Under the pieces are notes generated by a model, which was not told the DNA's origin, did not search any database, and saw only the letters and a list, made by a program, of their open reading frames with translations. Made by a program: the position numbers and the translations under genes. From Auanema rhodensis (Eukaryota; Nematoda; Chromadorea; Rhabditida; Rhabditidae), in assembly GCA_964057225.1 (NCBI GenBank), contig OZ059897.1, forward strand, positions 10,850,001 through 10,914,000: 64,000 bases of DNA, given 5' to 3'. This document shows positions 35,610 to 46,777 of the stretch, in pieces; position 1 is the stretch's first letter; each line of letters opens with the position of its first letter.

Positions 35610-35869
35610 TTTTTTGTTTTGAAATTAAAATGCTATAAACATATTGCTTGCTTGTCATGTTAGATTTCTTCAATTTGAATACTTATTCAAGTTATAACAA
35701 TTTTTGATTTAATCACGTTCAATTAACTGTATTGTTTTCAAAAATAAAGACATCTTTCAATTTCTGGTCATTGAATTAGAATTTTCATGTTGTCACACAG
35801 AAATTGAAGAATCTTAGTTCATTTCAGTAACAATGAACACACTAACTTTGTTATGTTGTTGTAATATCG

Positions 35870-35941
35870 GCCCAAGTAGTATGGTGGTTAGTACTCCACG
35901 TTGTGGCCGTGGCGACACAGATTCGATTCCTGTCTTGGGCA
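35870..35941 (+). tRNA. tRNA-His: tRNA-His(GTG), A14G+G53A class
   Basis: A14G and G53A; repeats the unit at 8979, including leader TTATGTTG. Confidence 0.8.
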
Positions 35942-36201
35942 TTTTTTGTTCTGAAATTAAAGTGCTATAAACATATTGCTTGCTTGTCATGTTAGATTTG
36001 TTTAATTCAAATACTTATTTAAGTTCTATCAATTTTCGATTTAATCACGTTCAATCAACTGTATTGTTTTCAAAAATAAAGACATCTTTCAATTTCTGGT
36101 CATTGAATTAGAATTTTCATGTTGTCACACAGGAAATGAAGAATCTTAGTTCATTTCAGTAACAATGAACACACTAACTTTGTTAAGTTGTTGTAATATC
36201 G

Positions 36202-36273
36202 GCCCAAGTAGTATAGTGGTTAGTACTCCACGTTGTGGCCGTGGCGACACAGGTTCGATTCCTGTCTTGGGCA
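36202..36273 (+). tRNA. tRNA-His: tRNA-His(GTG), consensus
   Basis: Consensus gene. Confidence 0.97.
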
Positions 36274-36532
36274 TTTTTTGTTTTGAAATTAAAATGCTAT
36301 AAACATATTGCTTGCTTGTCATGTTAGATTTGTTTAATTCAAATACTTATTTAAGTTCTAACAATTTTTGATTTAATCACGTTCAATTAACAGTATTGTT
36401 TTCAAAAATGAAGACATCTTTCAATTTTTGGTCATTGATTAGAATTTTCATGTTGTCACACAGAAATTGAAGAATCTTAGTTCATTTCAGTAACAATGAA
36501 CACACTAACTTTGTTAAGTTGTTGTAATATCG

Positions 36533-36604
36533 GCCCAAGTAGTATAGTGGTTAGTACTCCACGTTGTGGCCGTGGCGACACAGGTTCGATTCCTGTCTTG
36601 GGCA
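36533..36604 (+). tRNA. tRNA-His: tRNA-His(GTG), consensus
   Basis: Consensus gene. Confidence 0.97.
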
Positions 36605-36862
36605 TTTTTTGTTTTGAAATTTAAATGCTATAAAATTATTGCTTGCTTGTCATGTTAGATTTGTTTAATTCAAATACTTATTTAAATTCTAACAATTTTT
36701 GATTTAATCACGTTCAATTAACTGTATTGTTTTCAAAAATAAAGACATCTTTCAATTTCTGGTCATTGAATTAGAATTTTCATGTTGTCACACAGGAAAT
36801 GAAGAATCTTAGTTCATTTCAGTAACAATGAACACAATAATTTTGTTTAGTTTGTAATACCG

Positions 36863-36934
36863 GCCCAAGTAGTATAGTGGTTAGTACTCCACGTTGTGGC
36901 CGTGGCGACACAGGTTCGATTCCTGTCTTGGGCA
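36863..36934 (+). tRNA. tRNA-His: tRNA-His(GTG), consensus
   Basis: Consensus gene, TACCGG leader. Confidence 0.97.
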
Positions 36935-37194
36935 TTTTTTGTTTTGAAATTTAAATGCTATAAAATTATTGCTTGCTTGTCATGTTAGATTTGTTTAATT
37001 TAAATACTCATTTAAGTTCCAACAATTTTCGATTAAATCACGTTCATTTAACTGTATTGTTTTCAAAAATAAAGACAAAATTCAATTTCTGTTCATTGAA
37101 TTAGAATTTTCATGTTGTCACACAGAAATTGAAGAATCTTAGTTCATTTCAGTAACAATGAACACACTAACTTTGTTAAGTTGTTGTAATATCG

Positions 37195-37266
37195 GCCCAA
37201 GTAGTATAGTGGTTAGTACTCCACGTTGTGGCCGTGGCGACACAGGTTCGATTCCTGTCTTGGGCA
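37195..37266 (+). tRNA. tRNA-His: tRNA-His(GTG), consensus
   Basis: Consensus gene; in the longest run of consecutive consensus copies (36202-38591). Confidence 0.97.
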
Positions 37267-37526
37267 TTTTTTGTTTTGAAATTTAAATGCTATAAAATTA
37301 TTGCTCGCTTGTCATGTTAGATTTGTTTAATTCAAATACTTATTTAAGTTCTAACAATTTTCGATTTAATCACGTTCAATCAACTGTATTGTTTTCAAAA
37401 ATAAAGACATCTTTCAATTTCTGGTCATTGAATTAGAATTTTCATGTTGTCACACAGAAATTGAAGAATCTTAGTTCATTTCAGTAACAATGAACACACT
37501 AACTTTGTTAAGTTGTTGTAATATCG

Positions 37527-37598
37527 GCCCAAGTAGTATAGTGGTTAGTACTCCACGTTGTGGCCGTGGCGACACAGGTTCGATTCCTGTCTTGGGCA
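37527..37598 (+). tRNA. tRNA-His: tRNA-His(GTG), consensus
   Basis: Consensus gene. Confidence 0.97.
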
Positions 37599-37857
37599 TT
37601 TTTTGTTTTGAAATTAAAATGCTATAAACATATTGCTTGCTTGTCATGTTAGATTTGTTTAATTCAAATACTTATTTAAGTTCTAACAATTTTTGATTTA
37701 ATCACGTTCAATTAACAGTATTGTTTTCAAAAATGAAGACATCTTTCAATTTTTGGTCATTGATTAGAATTTTCATGTTGTCACACAGAAATTGAAGAAT
37801 CTTAGTTCATTTCAGTAACAATGAACACACTAACTTTGTTAAGTTGTTGTAATATCG

Positions 37858-37929
37858 GCCCAAGTAGTATAGTGGTTAGTACTCCACGTTGTGGCCGTGG
37901 CGACACAGGTTCGATTCCTGTCTTGGGCA
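37858..37929 (+). tRNA. tRNA-His: tRNA-His(GTG), consensus
   Basis: Consensus gene. Confidence 0.97.
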
Positions 37930-38187
37930 TTTTTTGTTTTGAAATTTAAATGCTATAAAATTATTGCTTGCTTGTCATGTTAGATTTGTTTAATTCAAAT
38001 ACTTATTTAAATTCTAACAATTTTTGATTTAATCACGTTCAATTAACTGTATTGTTTTCAAAAATAAAGACATCTTTCAATTTCTGGTCATTGAATTAGA
38101 ATTTTCATGTTGTCACACAGGAAATGAAGAATCTTAGTTCATTTCAGTAACAATGAACACAATAATTTTGTTTAGTTTGTAATACCG

Positions 38188-38259
38188 GCCCAAGTAGTAT
38201 AGTGGTTAGTACTCCACGTTGTGGCCGTGGCGACACAGGTTCGATTCCTGTCTTGGGCA
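38188..38259 (+). tRNA. tRNA-His: tRNA-His(GTG), consensus
   Basis: Consensus gene, TACCGG leader. Confidence 0.97.
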
Positions 38260-38519
38260 TTTTTTGTTTTGAAATTTAAATGCTATAAAATTATTGCTTG
38301 CTTGTCATGTTAGATTTGTTTAATTTAAATACTCATTTAAGTTCCAACAATTTTCGATTAAATCACGTTCATTTAACTGTATTGTTTTCAAAAATAAAGA
38401 CAAAATTCAATTTCTGTTCATTGAATTAGAATTTTCATGTTGTCACACAGAAATTGAAGAATCTTAGTTCATTTCAGTAACAATGAACACACTAACTTTG
38501 TTAAGTTGTTGTAATATCG

Positions 38520-38591
38520 GCCCAAGTAGTATAGTGGTTAGTACTCCACGTTGTGGCCGTGGCGACACAGGTTCGATTCCTGTCTTGGGCA
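38520..38591 (+). tRNA. tRNA-His: tRNA-His(GTG), consensus
   Basis: Consensus gene, last of the eight-copy consensus run. Confidence 0.97.
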
Positions 38592-38851
38592 TTTTTTGTT
38601 TTGAAATTTAAATGCTATGAAATTATTGCTTGCTTGTCATGTTAGATTTGTTTAATTTAAATACTTGTTTAAGTTCCAACAATTTTTGATTAAATCACGT
38701 TCAATTAACTGTATTGTTTTCAAAAATAAAGACATCTTTCAATTTCTGGTCATTGAATTAGAATTTTCATGTTGTCACACAGAAATTGAAGAATCTTAGT
38801 TCATTTCAGTAACAATGAACACACTAACTTTGTTAAGTTGTTGTAATATCG

Positions 38852-38923
38852 GCCCAAGTAGTATAGTGATTAGTACTCCACGTTGTGGCCGTGGCGACAC
38901 AGGTTCGATTCCTGTCTTGGGCA
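38852..38923 (+). tRNA. tRNA-His: tRNA-His(GTG), G19A class
   Basis: G19A; otherwise consensus. Confidence 0.9.
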
Positions 38924-39183
38924 TTTTTTGTTTTGAAATTTAAATGCTATAAAATTATTGCTCGCTTGCCATGTTAGATTTGTTTAATTCAAATACTTAT
39001 TTAAGTTCTAACAATTTTTGATTTAATCACGTTCAATTAACTGTATTGTTTTCAAAAATAAAGACAAAATTCAATTTCTGTTCATTGAATTAGAATTTTC
39101 ATGTTGTCACCCAGAAATTGAAGATTCTTAGTTCAATTCAGTAACAATGAACACACTAACTTTGTTAAGTTGTTGTGATATCG

Positions 39184-39255
39184 GCCCAAGTAATATAGTG
39201 GTTAGTACTCCACGTTGTGGCCGTGGCGACACAGATTCGATTCCTGTCTTTGGCA
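39184..39255 (+). tRNA. tRNA-His: tRNA-His(GTG), G10A+G53A+G69T class
   Basis: G10A, G53A and G69T. Confidence 0.73.
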
Positions 39256-39513
39256 TTTTTTGTTTTGAAATTTAAATGCTATAAAATTATTGCTTGCTTG
39301 TCATGTTAGATTTGTTTAATTCAAATACTTATTTAAATTCTAACAATTTTTGATTTAATCACGTTCAATTAACTGTATTGTTTTCAAAAATAAAGACATC
39401 TTTCAATTTCTGGTCATTGAATTAGAATTTTCATGTTGTCACACAGGAAATGAAGAATCTTAGTTCATTTCAGTAACAATGAACACAATAATTTTGTTTA
39501 GTTTGTAATACCG

Positions 39514-39585
39514 GCCCAAGTAGTATAGTGGTTAGTACTCCACGTTGTGGCCGTGGCGACACAGGTTCGATTCCTGTCTTGGGCA
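39514..39585 (+). tRNA. tRNA-His: tRNA-His(GTG), consensus
   Basis: Consensus gene, TACCGG leader. Confidence 0.97.
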
Positions 39586-39845
39586 TTTTTTGTTTTGAAA
39601 TTTAAATGCTATAAAATTATTGCTTGCTTGTCATGTTAGATTTGTTTAATTTAAATACTTGCTTAAGTTCCAACAATTTTTGATTAAATCACGTTCAATT
39701 AACTGTATTGTTTTCAAAAATAAAGACATCTTTCAATTTCTGGTCATTGAATTAGAATTTTCATGTTGTCACACAGAAATTGAAGAATCTTAGTTCATTT
39801 CAGTAACAATGAACACACTAACTTTGTTAAGTTGTTGTAATATCG

Positions 39846-39917
39846 GCCCAAGTAGTATAGTGATTAGTACTCCACGTTGTGGCCGTGGCGACACAGATTC
39901 GATTCCTGTCTTTGGCA
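39846..39917 (+). tRNA. tRNA-His: tRNA-His(GTG), hybrid G19A+G53A+G69T
   Basis: The 5' half is the G19A class and the 3' half plus downstream spacer is the G53A/G69T class, so a crossover or conversion endpoint lies between positions 19 and 53 of this gene. Confidence 0.75.
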
Positions 39918-40177
39918 TTTTTTGTTTTGAAATTTAAATGCTATAAAATTATTGCTTGCTTGTCATGTTAGATTTGTTTAATTCAAATACTTATTTAAAT
40001 TCTAACAATTTTTGATTTAATCACGTTCAATTAACTGTATTGTTTTCAAAAATAAAGACATCTTTCAATTTCTGGTCATTGAATTAGAATTTTCATGTTG
40101 TCACACAGAAATTGAAGAATCTTAGTTCATTTCAGTAACAATGAACACACTAACTTTGTTAAGTTGTTGTAATATCG

Positions 40178-40249
40178 GCCCAAGTAGTATAGTGATTAGT
40201 ACTCCACGTTGTGGCCGTGGCGACACAGGTTCGATTCCTGTCTTGGGCA
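40178..40249 (+). tRNA. tRNA-His: tRNA-His(GTG), G19A class
   Basis: G19A; the downstream spacer has the rare CTTGCCATG, as after 38852. Confidence 0.9.
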
Positions 40250-40509
40250 TTTTTTGTTTTGAAATTTAAATGCTATAAAATTATTGCTCGCTTGCCATGT
40301 TAGATTTGTTTAATTCAAATACTTATTTAAGTTCTAACAATTTTTGATTTAATCACGTTCAATTAACTGTATTGTTTTCAAAAATAAAGACAAAATTCAA
40401 TTTCTGTTCATTGAATTAGAATTTTCATGTTGTCACCCAGAAATTGAAGATTCTTAGTTCAATTCAGTAACAATGAACACACTAACTTTGTTAAGTTGTT
40501 GTGATATCG

Positions 40510-40581
40510 GCCCAAGTAATATAGTGGTTAGTACTCCACGTTGTGGCCGTGGCGACACAGATTCGATTCCTGTCTTTGGCA
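40510..40581 (+). tRNA. tRNA-His: tRNA-His(GTG), G10A+G53A+G69T class
   Basis: G10A, G53A and G69T. Confidence 0.73.
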
Positions 40582-40839
40582 TTTTTTGTTTTGAAATTTA
40601 AATGCTATAAAATTATTGCTTGCTTGTCATGTTAGATTTGTTTAATTCAAATACTTATTTAAATTCTAACAATTTTTGATTTAATCACGTTCAATTAACT
40701 GTATTGTTTTCAAAAATAAAGACATCTTTCAATTTCTGGTCATTGAATTAGAATTTTCATGTTGTCACACAGGAAATGAAGAATCTTAGTTCATTTCAGT
40801 AACAATGAACACAATAATTTTGTTTAGTTTGTAATACCG

Positions 40840-40911
40840 GCCCAAGTAGTATAGTGGTTAGTACTCCACGTTGTGGCCGTGGCGACACAGGTTCGATTCC
40901 TGTCTTGGGCA
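40840..40911 (+). tRNA. tRNA-His: tRNA-His(GTG), consensus
   Basis: Consensus gene, TACCGG leader. Confidence 0.97.
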
Positions 40912-41171
40912 TTTTTTGTTTTGAAATTTAAATGCTATAAAATTATTGCTTGCTTGTCATGTTAGATTTGTTTAATTTAAATACTTGCTTAAGTTCCAAC
41001 AATTTTTGATTAAATCACGTTCAATTAACTGTATTGTTTTCAAAAATAAAGACATCTTTCAATTTCTGGTCATTGAATTAGAATTTTCATGTTGTCACAC
41101 AGAAATTGAAGAATCTTAGTTCATTTCAGTAACAATGAACACACTAACTTTGTTAAGTTGTTGTAATATCG

Positions 41172-41243
41172 GCCCAAGTAGTATAGTGATTAGTACTCCA
41201 CGTTGTGGCCGTGGCGACACAGATTCGATTCCTGTCTTTGGCA
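41172..41243 (+). tRNA. tRNA-His: tRNA-His(GTG), hybrid G19A+G53A+G69T
   Basis: Second hybrid copy, same structure as 39846; spaced 1326 bp (four units) from it, so the hybrid was itself duplicated. Confidence 0.75.
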
Positions 41244-41501
41244 TTTTTTGTTTTGAAATTTAAATGCTATAAAATTATTGCTTGCTTGTCATGTTAGATT
41301 TGTTTAATTCAAATACTTATTTAAATTCTAACAATTTTTGATTTAATCACGTTCAATTAACTGTATTGTTTTCAAAAATAAAGACATCTTTCAATTTCTG
41401 GTCATTGAATTAGAATTTTCATGTTGTCACACAGGAAATGAAGAATCTTAGTTCATTTCAGTAACAATGAACACAATAATTTTGTTTAGTTTGTAATACC
41501 G

Positions 41502-41573
41502 GCCCAAGTAGTATAGTGGTTAGTACTCCACGTTGTGGCCGTGGCGACACAGGTTCGATTCCTGTCTTGGGCA
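41502..41573 (+). tRNA. tRNA-His: tRNA-His(GTG), consensus
   Basis: Consensus gene, TACCGG leader. Confidence 0.97.
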
Positions 41574-41833
41574 TTTTTTGTTTTGAAATTTAAATGCTAT
41601 AAAATTATTGCTTGCTTGTCATGTTAGATTTGTTTAATTTAAATACTTGCTTAAGTTCCAACAATTTTTGATTAAATCACGTTCAATTAACTGTATTGTT
41701 TTCAAAAATAAAGACATCTTTCAATTTCTGGTCATTGAATTAGAATTTTCATGTTGTCACACAGAAATTGAAGAATCTTAGTTCATTTCAGTAACAATGA
41801 ACACAATAATTTTGTTTAGTTGTTGTGATATCG

Positions 41834-41905
41834 GCCCAAGTAATATAGTGGTTAGTACTCCACGTTGTGGCCGTGGCGACACAGATTCGATTCCTGTCTT
41901 GGGCA
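41834..41905 (+). tRNA. tRNA-His: tRNA-His(GTG), G10A+G53A class
   Basis: G10A and G53A. The leader mixes the start of the TACCGG type (ACACAATAATTTTG) with the TGATATCGG end, another recombinant. Confidence 0.82.
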
Positions 41906-42165
41906 TTTTTTGTTTTGAAATTAAAGTGCTATAAACATATTGCTTGCTTGTCATGTTAGATTTGTTTAATTCAAATACTTATTTAAGTTCTATCAATTTT
42001 CGATTTAATTACGTTCAATCAACTGTATTGTTTTCAAAAATAAAGACATCTTTCAATTTCTGGTCATTGAATTAGAATTTTCATGTTGTCACACAGAAAT
42101 TGAAGAATCTTAGTTCATTTCAGTAACAATGAACACACTAACTTTGTTAAGTTGTTGTAATATCG

Positions 42166-42237
42166 GCCCAAGTAGTATAGTGGTTAGTACTCCACGTTGT
42201 GGCCGTGGCGACACAGGTTCGATTCCTGTCTTGGGCA
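42166..42237 (+). tRNA. tRNA-His: tRNA-His(GTG), consensus
   Basis: Consensus gene. Confidence 0.97.
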
Positions 42238-42497
42238 TTTTTTGTTTTGAAATTAAAATGCTATAAACATATTGCTTGCTTGTCATGTTAGATTTGTTTA
42301 ATTCAAATACTTATTTAAGTTCTAACAATTTTTGATTTAATCACGTTCAATTAACTGTATTGTTTTCAAAAATAAAGACAAAATTCAATTTCTGTTCATT
42401 GAATTAGAATTTTCATGTTGTCACCCAGAAATTGAAGATTCTTAGTTCAATTCAGTAACAATGAACACACTAACTTTGTTAAGTTGTTGTGATATCG

Positions 42498-42569
42498 GCC
42501 CAAGTAATATAGTGGTTAGTACTCCACGTTGTGGCCGTGGCGACACAGATTCGATTCCTGTCTTTGGCA
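42498..42569 (+). tRNA. tRNA-His: tRNA-His(GTG), G10A+G53A+G69T class
   Basis: G10A, G53A and G69T. Confidence 0.73.
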
Positions 42570-42829
42570 TTTTTTGTTTTGAAATTAAAATGCTACAAAA
42601 TTATTGCTTGCTTGTCATGTTAGATTTGTTTAATTCAAATACTTATTTAAGTTCTAACAATTATCGATTTAATCACGTTCAATTAACTGTATTGTTTTCA
42701 AAAATAAAGACAAAATTCAATTTCTGTTCATTGAATTAGAATTTTCATGTTGTCACCCAGAAATTGAAGATTCTTAGTTCAATTCAGTAACAATGAACAC
42801 ACTAACTTTGTTAAGTTGTTGTGATATCG

Positions 42830-42901
42830 GCCCAAGTAATATAGTGGTTAGTACTCCACGTTGTGGCCGTGGCGACACAGATTCGATTCCTGTCTTGGGC
42901 A
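42830..42901 (+). tRNA. tRNA-His: tRNA-His(GTG), G10A+G53A class
   Basis: G10A and G53A. Confidence 0.82.
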
Positions 42902-43161
42902 TTTTTTGTTTTGAAATTTAAATGCTATAAAATTATTGCTTGCTTGTCATGTTAGATTTGTTTAATTTAAATACTTGTTTAAGTTCCAACAATTTTTGAT
43001 TAAATCACGTTCAATTAACTGTATTGTTTTCAAAAATAAAGACATCTTTCAATTTCTGGTCATTGAATTAGAATTTTCATGTTGTCACACAGAAATTGAA
43101 GAATCTTAGTTCATTTCAGTAACAATGAACACACTAACTTTGTTAAGTTGTTGTAATATCG

Positions 43162-43233
43162 GCCCAAGTAGTATAGTGATTAGTACTCCACGTTGTGGCC
43201 GTGGCGACACAGGTTCGATTCCTGTCTTGGGCA
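43162..43233 (+). tRNA. tRNA-His: tRNA-His(GTG), G19A class
   Basis: G19A; otherwise consensus. Confidence 0.9.
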
Positions 43234-43493
43234 TTTTTTGTTTTGAAATTTAAATGCTATAAAATTATTGCTCGCTTGTCATGTTAGATTTGTTTAATTC
43301 AAATACTTATTTAAGTTCTAACAATTTTTGATTTAATCACGTTCAATTAACTGTATTGTTTTCAAAAATAAAGACAAAATTCAATTTCTGTTCATTGAAT
43401 TAGAATTTTCATGTTGTCACCCAGAAATTGAAGATTCTTAGTTCAATTCAGTAACAATGAACACACTAACTTTGTTAAGTTGTTGTAATATCG

Positions 43494-43565
43494 GCCCAAG
43501 TAGTATAGTGGTTAGTACTCCACGTTGTGGCCGTGGCGACACAGGTTCGATTCCTGTCTTGGGCA
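43494..43565 (+). tRNA. tRNA-His: tRNA-His(GTG), consensus
   Basis: Consensus gene. Confidence 0.97.
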
Positions 43566-43825
43566 TTTTTTGTTTTGAAATTAAAATGCTATAAAATTAT
43601 TGCTTGCTTGTCTTGTTAGATTTGTTTAATTCAAATACTTATTTAAGTTCTAACAATTTTCGATTTAATCACGTTCAATCAACTGTATTGTTTTCAAAAA
43701 TAAAGACATCTTTCAATTTCTGGTCATTGAATCAGAATTTTCATGTTGTCACACAGAAATTGAAGAATCTTAGTTCAATTCAGTAACAATGAACACACTA
43801 ACTTTGTTAAGTTGTTGTAATATCG

Positions 43826-43897
43826 GCCCAAGTAGTATAGTGGTTAGTACTCCACGTTGTGGCCGTGGCGACACAGATTCGATTCCTGTTTTGGGCA
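43826..43897 (+). tRNA. tRNA-His: tRNA-His(GTG), G53A+C66T class
   Basis: G53A and C66T; matches 21574. Confidence 0.82.
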
Positions 43898-44157
43898 TTT
43901 TTTGTTTTGAAATTTAAATGCTATAAACATATTGCTTGCTTGTCATGTTAGATTTGTTTAATTCAAATACTTATTTAAGTTCTATCAATTTTCGATTTAA
44001 TCACGTTCAATCAACTGTATTGTTTTCAAAAATAAAGACATCTTTCAATTTCTGGTCATTGAATTAGAATTTCCATGTTGTCACACAGAAATTGAAGAAT
44101 CTTAGTTCATTTCAGTAACAATGAACACACTAACTTTGTTAAGTTGTTGTAATATCG

Positions 44158-44229
44158 GCCCAAGTAGTATAGTGGTTAGTACTCCACGTTGTGGCCGTGG
44201 CGACACAGGTTCGATTCCTGTCTTGGGCA
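44158..44229 (+). tRNA. tRNA-His: tRNA-His(GTG), consensus
   Basis: Consensus gene. Confidence 0.97.
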
Positions 44230-44489
44230 TTTTTTGTTTTGAAATTAAAATGCTATAAAATTATTGCTTGCTTGTCTTGTTAGATTTGTTTAATTCAAAT
44301 ACTTATTTAAGTTCTAACAATTTTCGATTTAATCACGTTCAATCAACTGTATTGTTTTCAAAAATAAAGACATCTTTCAATTTCTGGTCATTGAATCAGA
44401 ATTTTCATGTTGTCACACAGAAATTGAAGAATCTTAGTTCATTTCAGTAACAATGAACACACTAACTTTGTTAAGTTGTTGTAATATTG

Positions 44490-44561
44490 GCCCAAGTAGT
44501 ATAGTGGTTAGTACTCCACGTTGTGGCCGTGGCGACACAGATTCGATTCCTGTCTTGGGCA
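44490..44561 (+). tRNA. tRNA-His: tRNA-His(GTG), G53A class
   Basis: G53A only; leader ATATTGG. Confidence 0.86.
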
Positions 44562-44821
44562 TTTTTTGTTTTGAAATTAAAGTGCTATAAACATATTGCT
44601 TGCTTGTCATGTTAGATTTGTTTAATTCAAATACTTATTTAAGTTCTATCAATTTTCGATTTAATCACGTTCAATCAACTGTATTGTTTTCAAAAATAAA
44701 GACATCTTTCAATTTCTGGTCATTGAATTAGAATTTTCATGTTGTCACACAGAAATTGAAGAATCTTAGTTCATTTCAGTAACAATGAACACACTGACTT
44801 TGTTAAGTTGTTGTAATATCG

Positions 44822-44893
44822 GCCCAAGTAGTATAGTGGTTAGTACTCCACGTTGTGGCCGTGGCGACACAGGTTCGATTCCTGTCTTGGGCA
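44822..44893 (+). tRNA. tRNA-His: tRNA-His(GTG), consensus
   Basis: Consensus gene. Confidence 0.97.
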
Positions 44894-45153
44894 TTTTTTG
44901 TTTTGAAATTAAAATGCTATAAAATTATTGCTTGCTTGTCTTGTTAGATTTCTTTAATTTGAATACTTATTCAAGTTATAACAATTTTCGATTTAATCAC
45001 GTTCAATCAACTGTATTGTTTTCAAAAATAAAGACATCTTTCAATTTCTGGTCATTGAATTAGAATTTTCATGTTGTCACCCAGAAATTGAAGAATCTTA
45101 TTTCATTTCAGTAACAATGAACACACTAACTTTGTTAAGTTGTTGTAATATCG

Positions 45154-45225
45154 GCCCAAGTAGTATGGTGGTTAGTACTCCACGTTGTGGCCGTGGCGAC
45201 ACAGATTCGATTCCTGTCTTGGGCA
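45154..45225 (+). tRNA. tRNA-His: tRNA-His(GTG), A14G+G53A class
   Basis: A14G and G53A; the terminator region reads TTTTTTATTTTG instead of TTTTTTGTTTTG. Confidence 0.8.
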
Positions 45226-45485
45226 TTTTTTATTTTGAAATTAAAGTGCTATAAACATATTGCTTGCTTGTCATGTTAGATTTGTTTAATTCAAATACTT
45301 ATTTAAGATCTATCAATTTTCGATTTAATCACGTTCAATCAACTGTATTGTTTTCAAAAATAAAGACATCTTTCAATTTCTGGTCATTGAATTAGAATTT
45401 TCATGTTGTCACACAGAAATTGAAGAATCTTAGTTCATTTCAGTAACAATGAACACACTAACTTTGTTAAGTTGTTGTAATATCG

Positions 45486-45557
45486 GCCCAAGTAGTATAG
45501 TGGTTAGTACTCCACGTTGTGGCCGTGGCGACACAGGTTCGATTCCTGTCTTGGGCA
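45486..45557 (+). tRNA. tRNA-His: tRNA-His(GTG), consensus
   Basis: Consensus gene. Confidence 0.97.
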
Positions 45558-45817
45558 TTTTTTGTTTTGAAATTTAAATGCTATAAAATTATTGCTTGCT
45601 TGTCATGTTAGATTTGTTTAATTCAAATACTTATTTAAGTTCCAACGATTTTCGATTAAATCACGTTCATTTAACTGTATTGTTTTCAAAAATAAAGACA
45701 AAATTCAATTTCTGTTCGTTGAATTAGAATTTTCATGTTGTCACACAGAAATTGAAGAATCTTAGTTCAATTCAGTAACAACGAACACACTAACTTTGTT
45801 AAGTTGTTGTAATATCG

Positions 45818-45889
45818 GCCCAAGTAATATAGTGGTTAGTACTCCACGTTGTGGCCGTGGCGACACAGGTTCGATTCCTGTCTTGGGCA
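45818..45889 (+). tRNA. tRNA-His: tRNA-His(GTG), G10A class
   Basis: G10A only; matches 22902. Confidence 0.87.
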
Positions 45890-46149
45890 TTTTTTGTTTT
45901 GAAATTTAAATGCTATGAAATTATTGCTTGCTTGTCATGTTAGATTTGTTTAATTTAAATACTTATTTAAGTTCCAACAATTTTCGATTAAATCACGTTC
46001 AATTAACTGTATTGTTTTCAAAAATAAAGACAAAATTCAATTTCTGTTCATTGAATTAGAATTGTCATGTTGTCACACAGAAATTGAAGAATCTTAGTTC
46101 ATTTCAGTAACAATGAACACACTAACTTTGTTAAGTTGTTGTGATATCG

Positions 46150-46221
46150 GCCCAAGTAGTATAGTGGTTAGTACTCCACGTTGTGGCCGTGGCGACACAG
46201 GTTCGATTCCTGTCTTGGGCA
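46150..46221 (+). tRNA. tRNA-His: tRNA-His(GTG), consensus
   Basis: Consensus gene, last before the long retroelement. Confidence 0.97.
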
Positions 46222-46464
46222 TTTTTTGTTTTGAAATTTAAATGCTATGAAATTATTGCTTGCTTATCATGTTAGATTTGTTTAATTCAAATACTTATTT
46301 AAGTTCTAACAATTTTTGATTTAATCACGTTCAATTAACTGTATTGTTTTCAAAAATAAAGACATCTTTCAATTTCTGGTCATTGAATTAGAATTTTCAT
46401 GTTGTCACACAGGAAATGAAGAATCTTAGTTGATTTCAGTAACAATGAACACAATAATTTTGTT

Positions 46465-46469
46465 TAGTT
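46465..46469. repeat. Target-site duplication, left
   Basis: TAGTT next to the 3' LTR, matched at 54966-54970. Removing the element and one copy gives GTTTAGTTTGTAATACCGG, exactly the leader of ordinary 330-bp tRNA units. Confidence 0.9.
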
Positions 46470-46765
46470 TGTCGCTTCGGCGAAGGTATTCGGTTGTGGG
46501 TATTCCGCTGAGAATTAATAGAACAGATAGTCAGTGGTAGAATGCTTCATTAAAGAATTAACAATTCAACAAATAATAGATCGTCTATAGTCCGTTGAGC
46601 TTTGGTTGAGGTATATCGTATTTTCCGATCCCAAGGATGAAGATATGGGAAGGCGGGCCGAAAAGTACAATCTGAAATAGACAAAGTAAAGGAAAACGAT
46701 AAAAACAAAACTGAAATGGAACAAAACATAGAAAAAAGGATAAAAAATAATCGCTAACCGCGACA
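46470..46765 (-). repeat. 3' LTR of the long element
   Basis: 296 bp with termini TGTCGC/GCGACA. The poly(A) signal seen in the other LTRs is changed here (plus strand CTTCAT instead of CTTTAT at 46546-46551). Confidence 0.9.
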
Positions 46766-46777
46766 CTGCCGCCGCAG

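Larger units (their letters stand above)
33303..46469 (+). repeat. tRNA-His tandem array, block 3 (39 units)
   Basis: Array segment between the second retroelement fragment and the long element. The stretch from about 35300 to 37100 closely repeats 8400-10300, and 43500-46469 closely repeats 21300-23553. The block is therefore a patchwork of earlier array segments. Confidence 0.95.
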
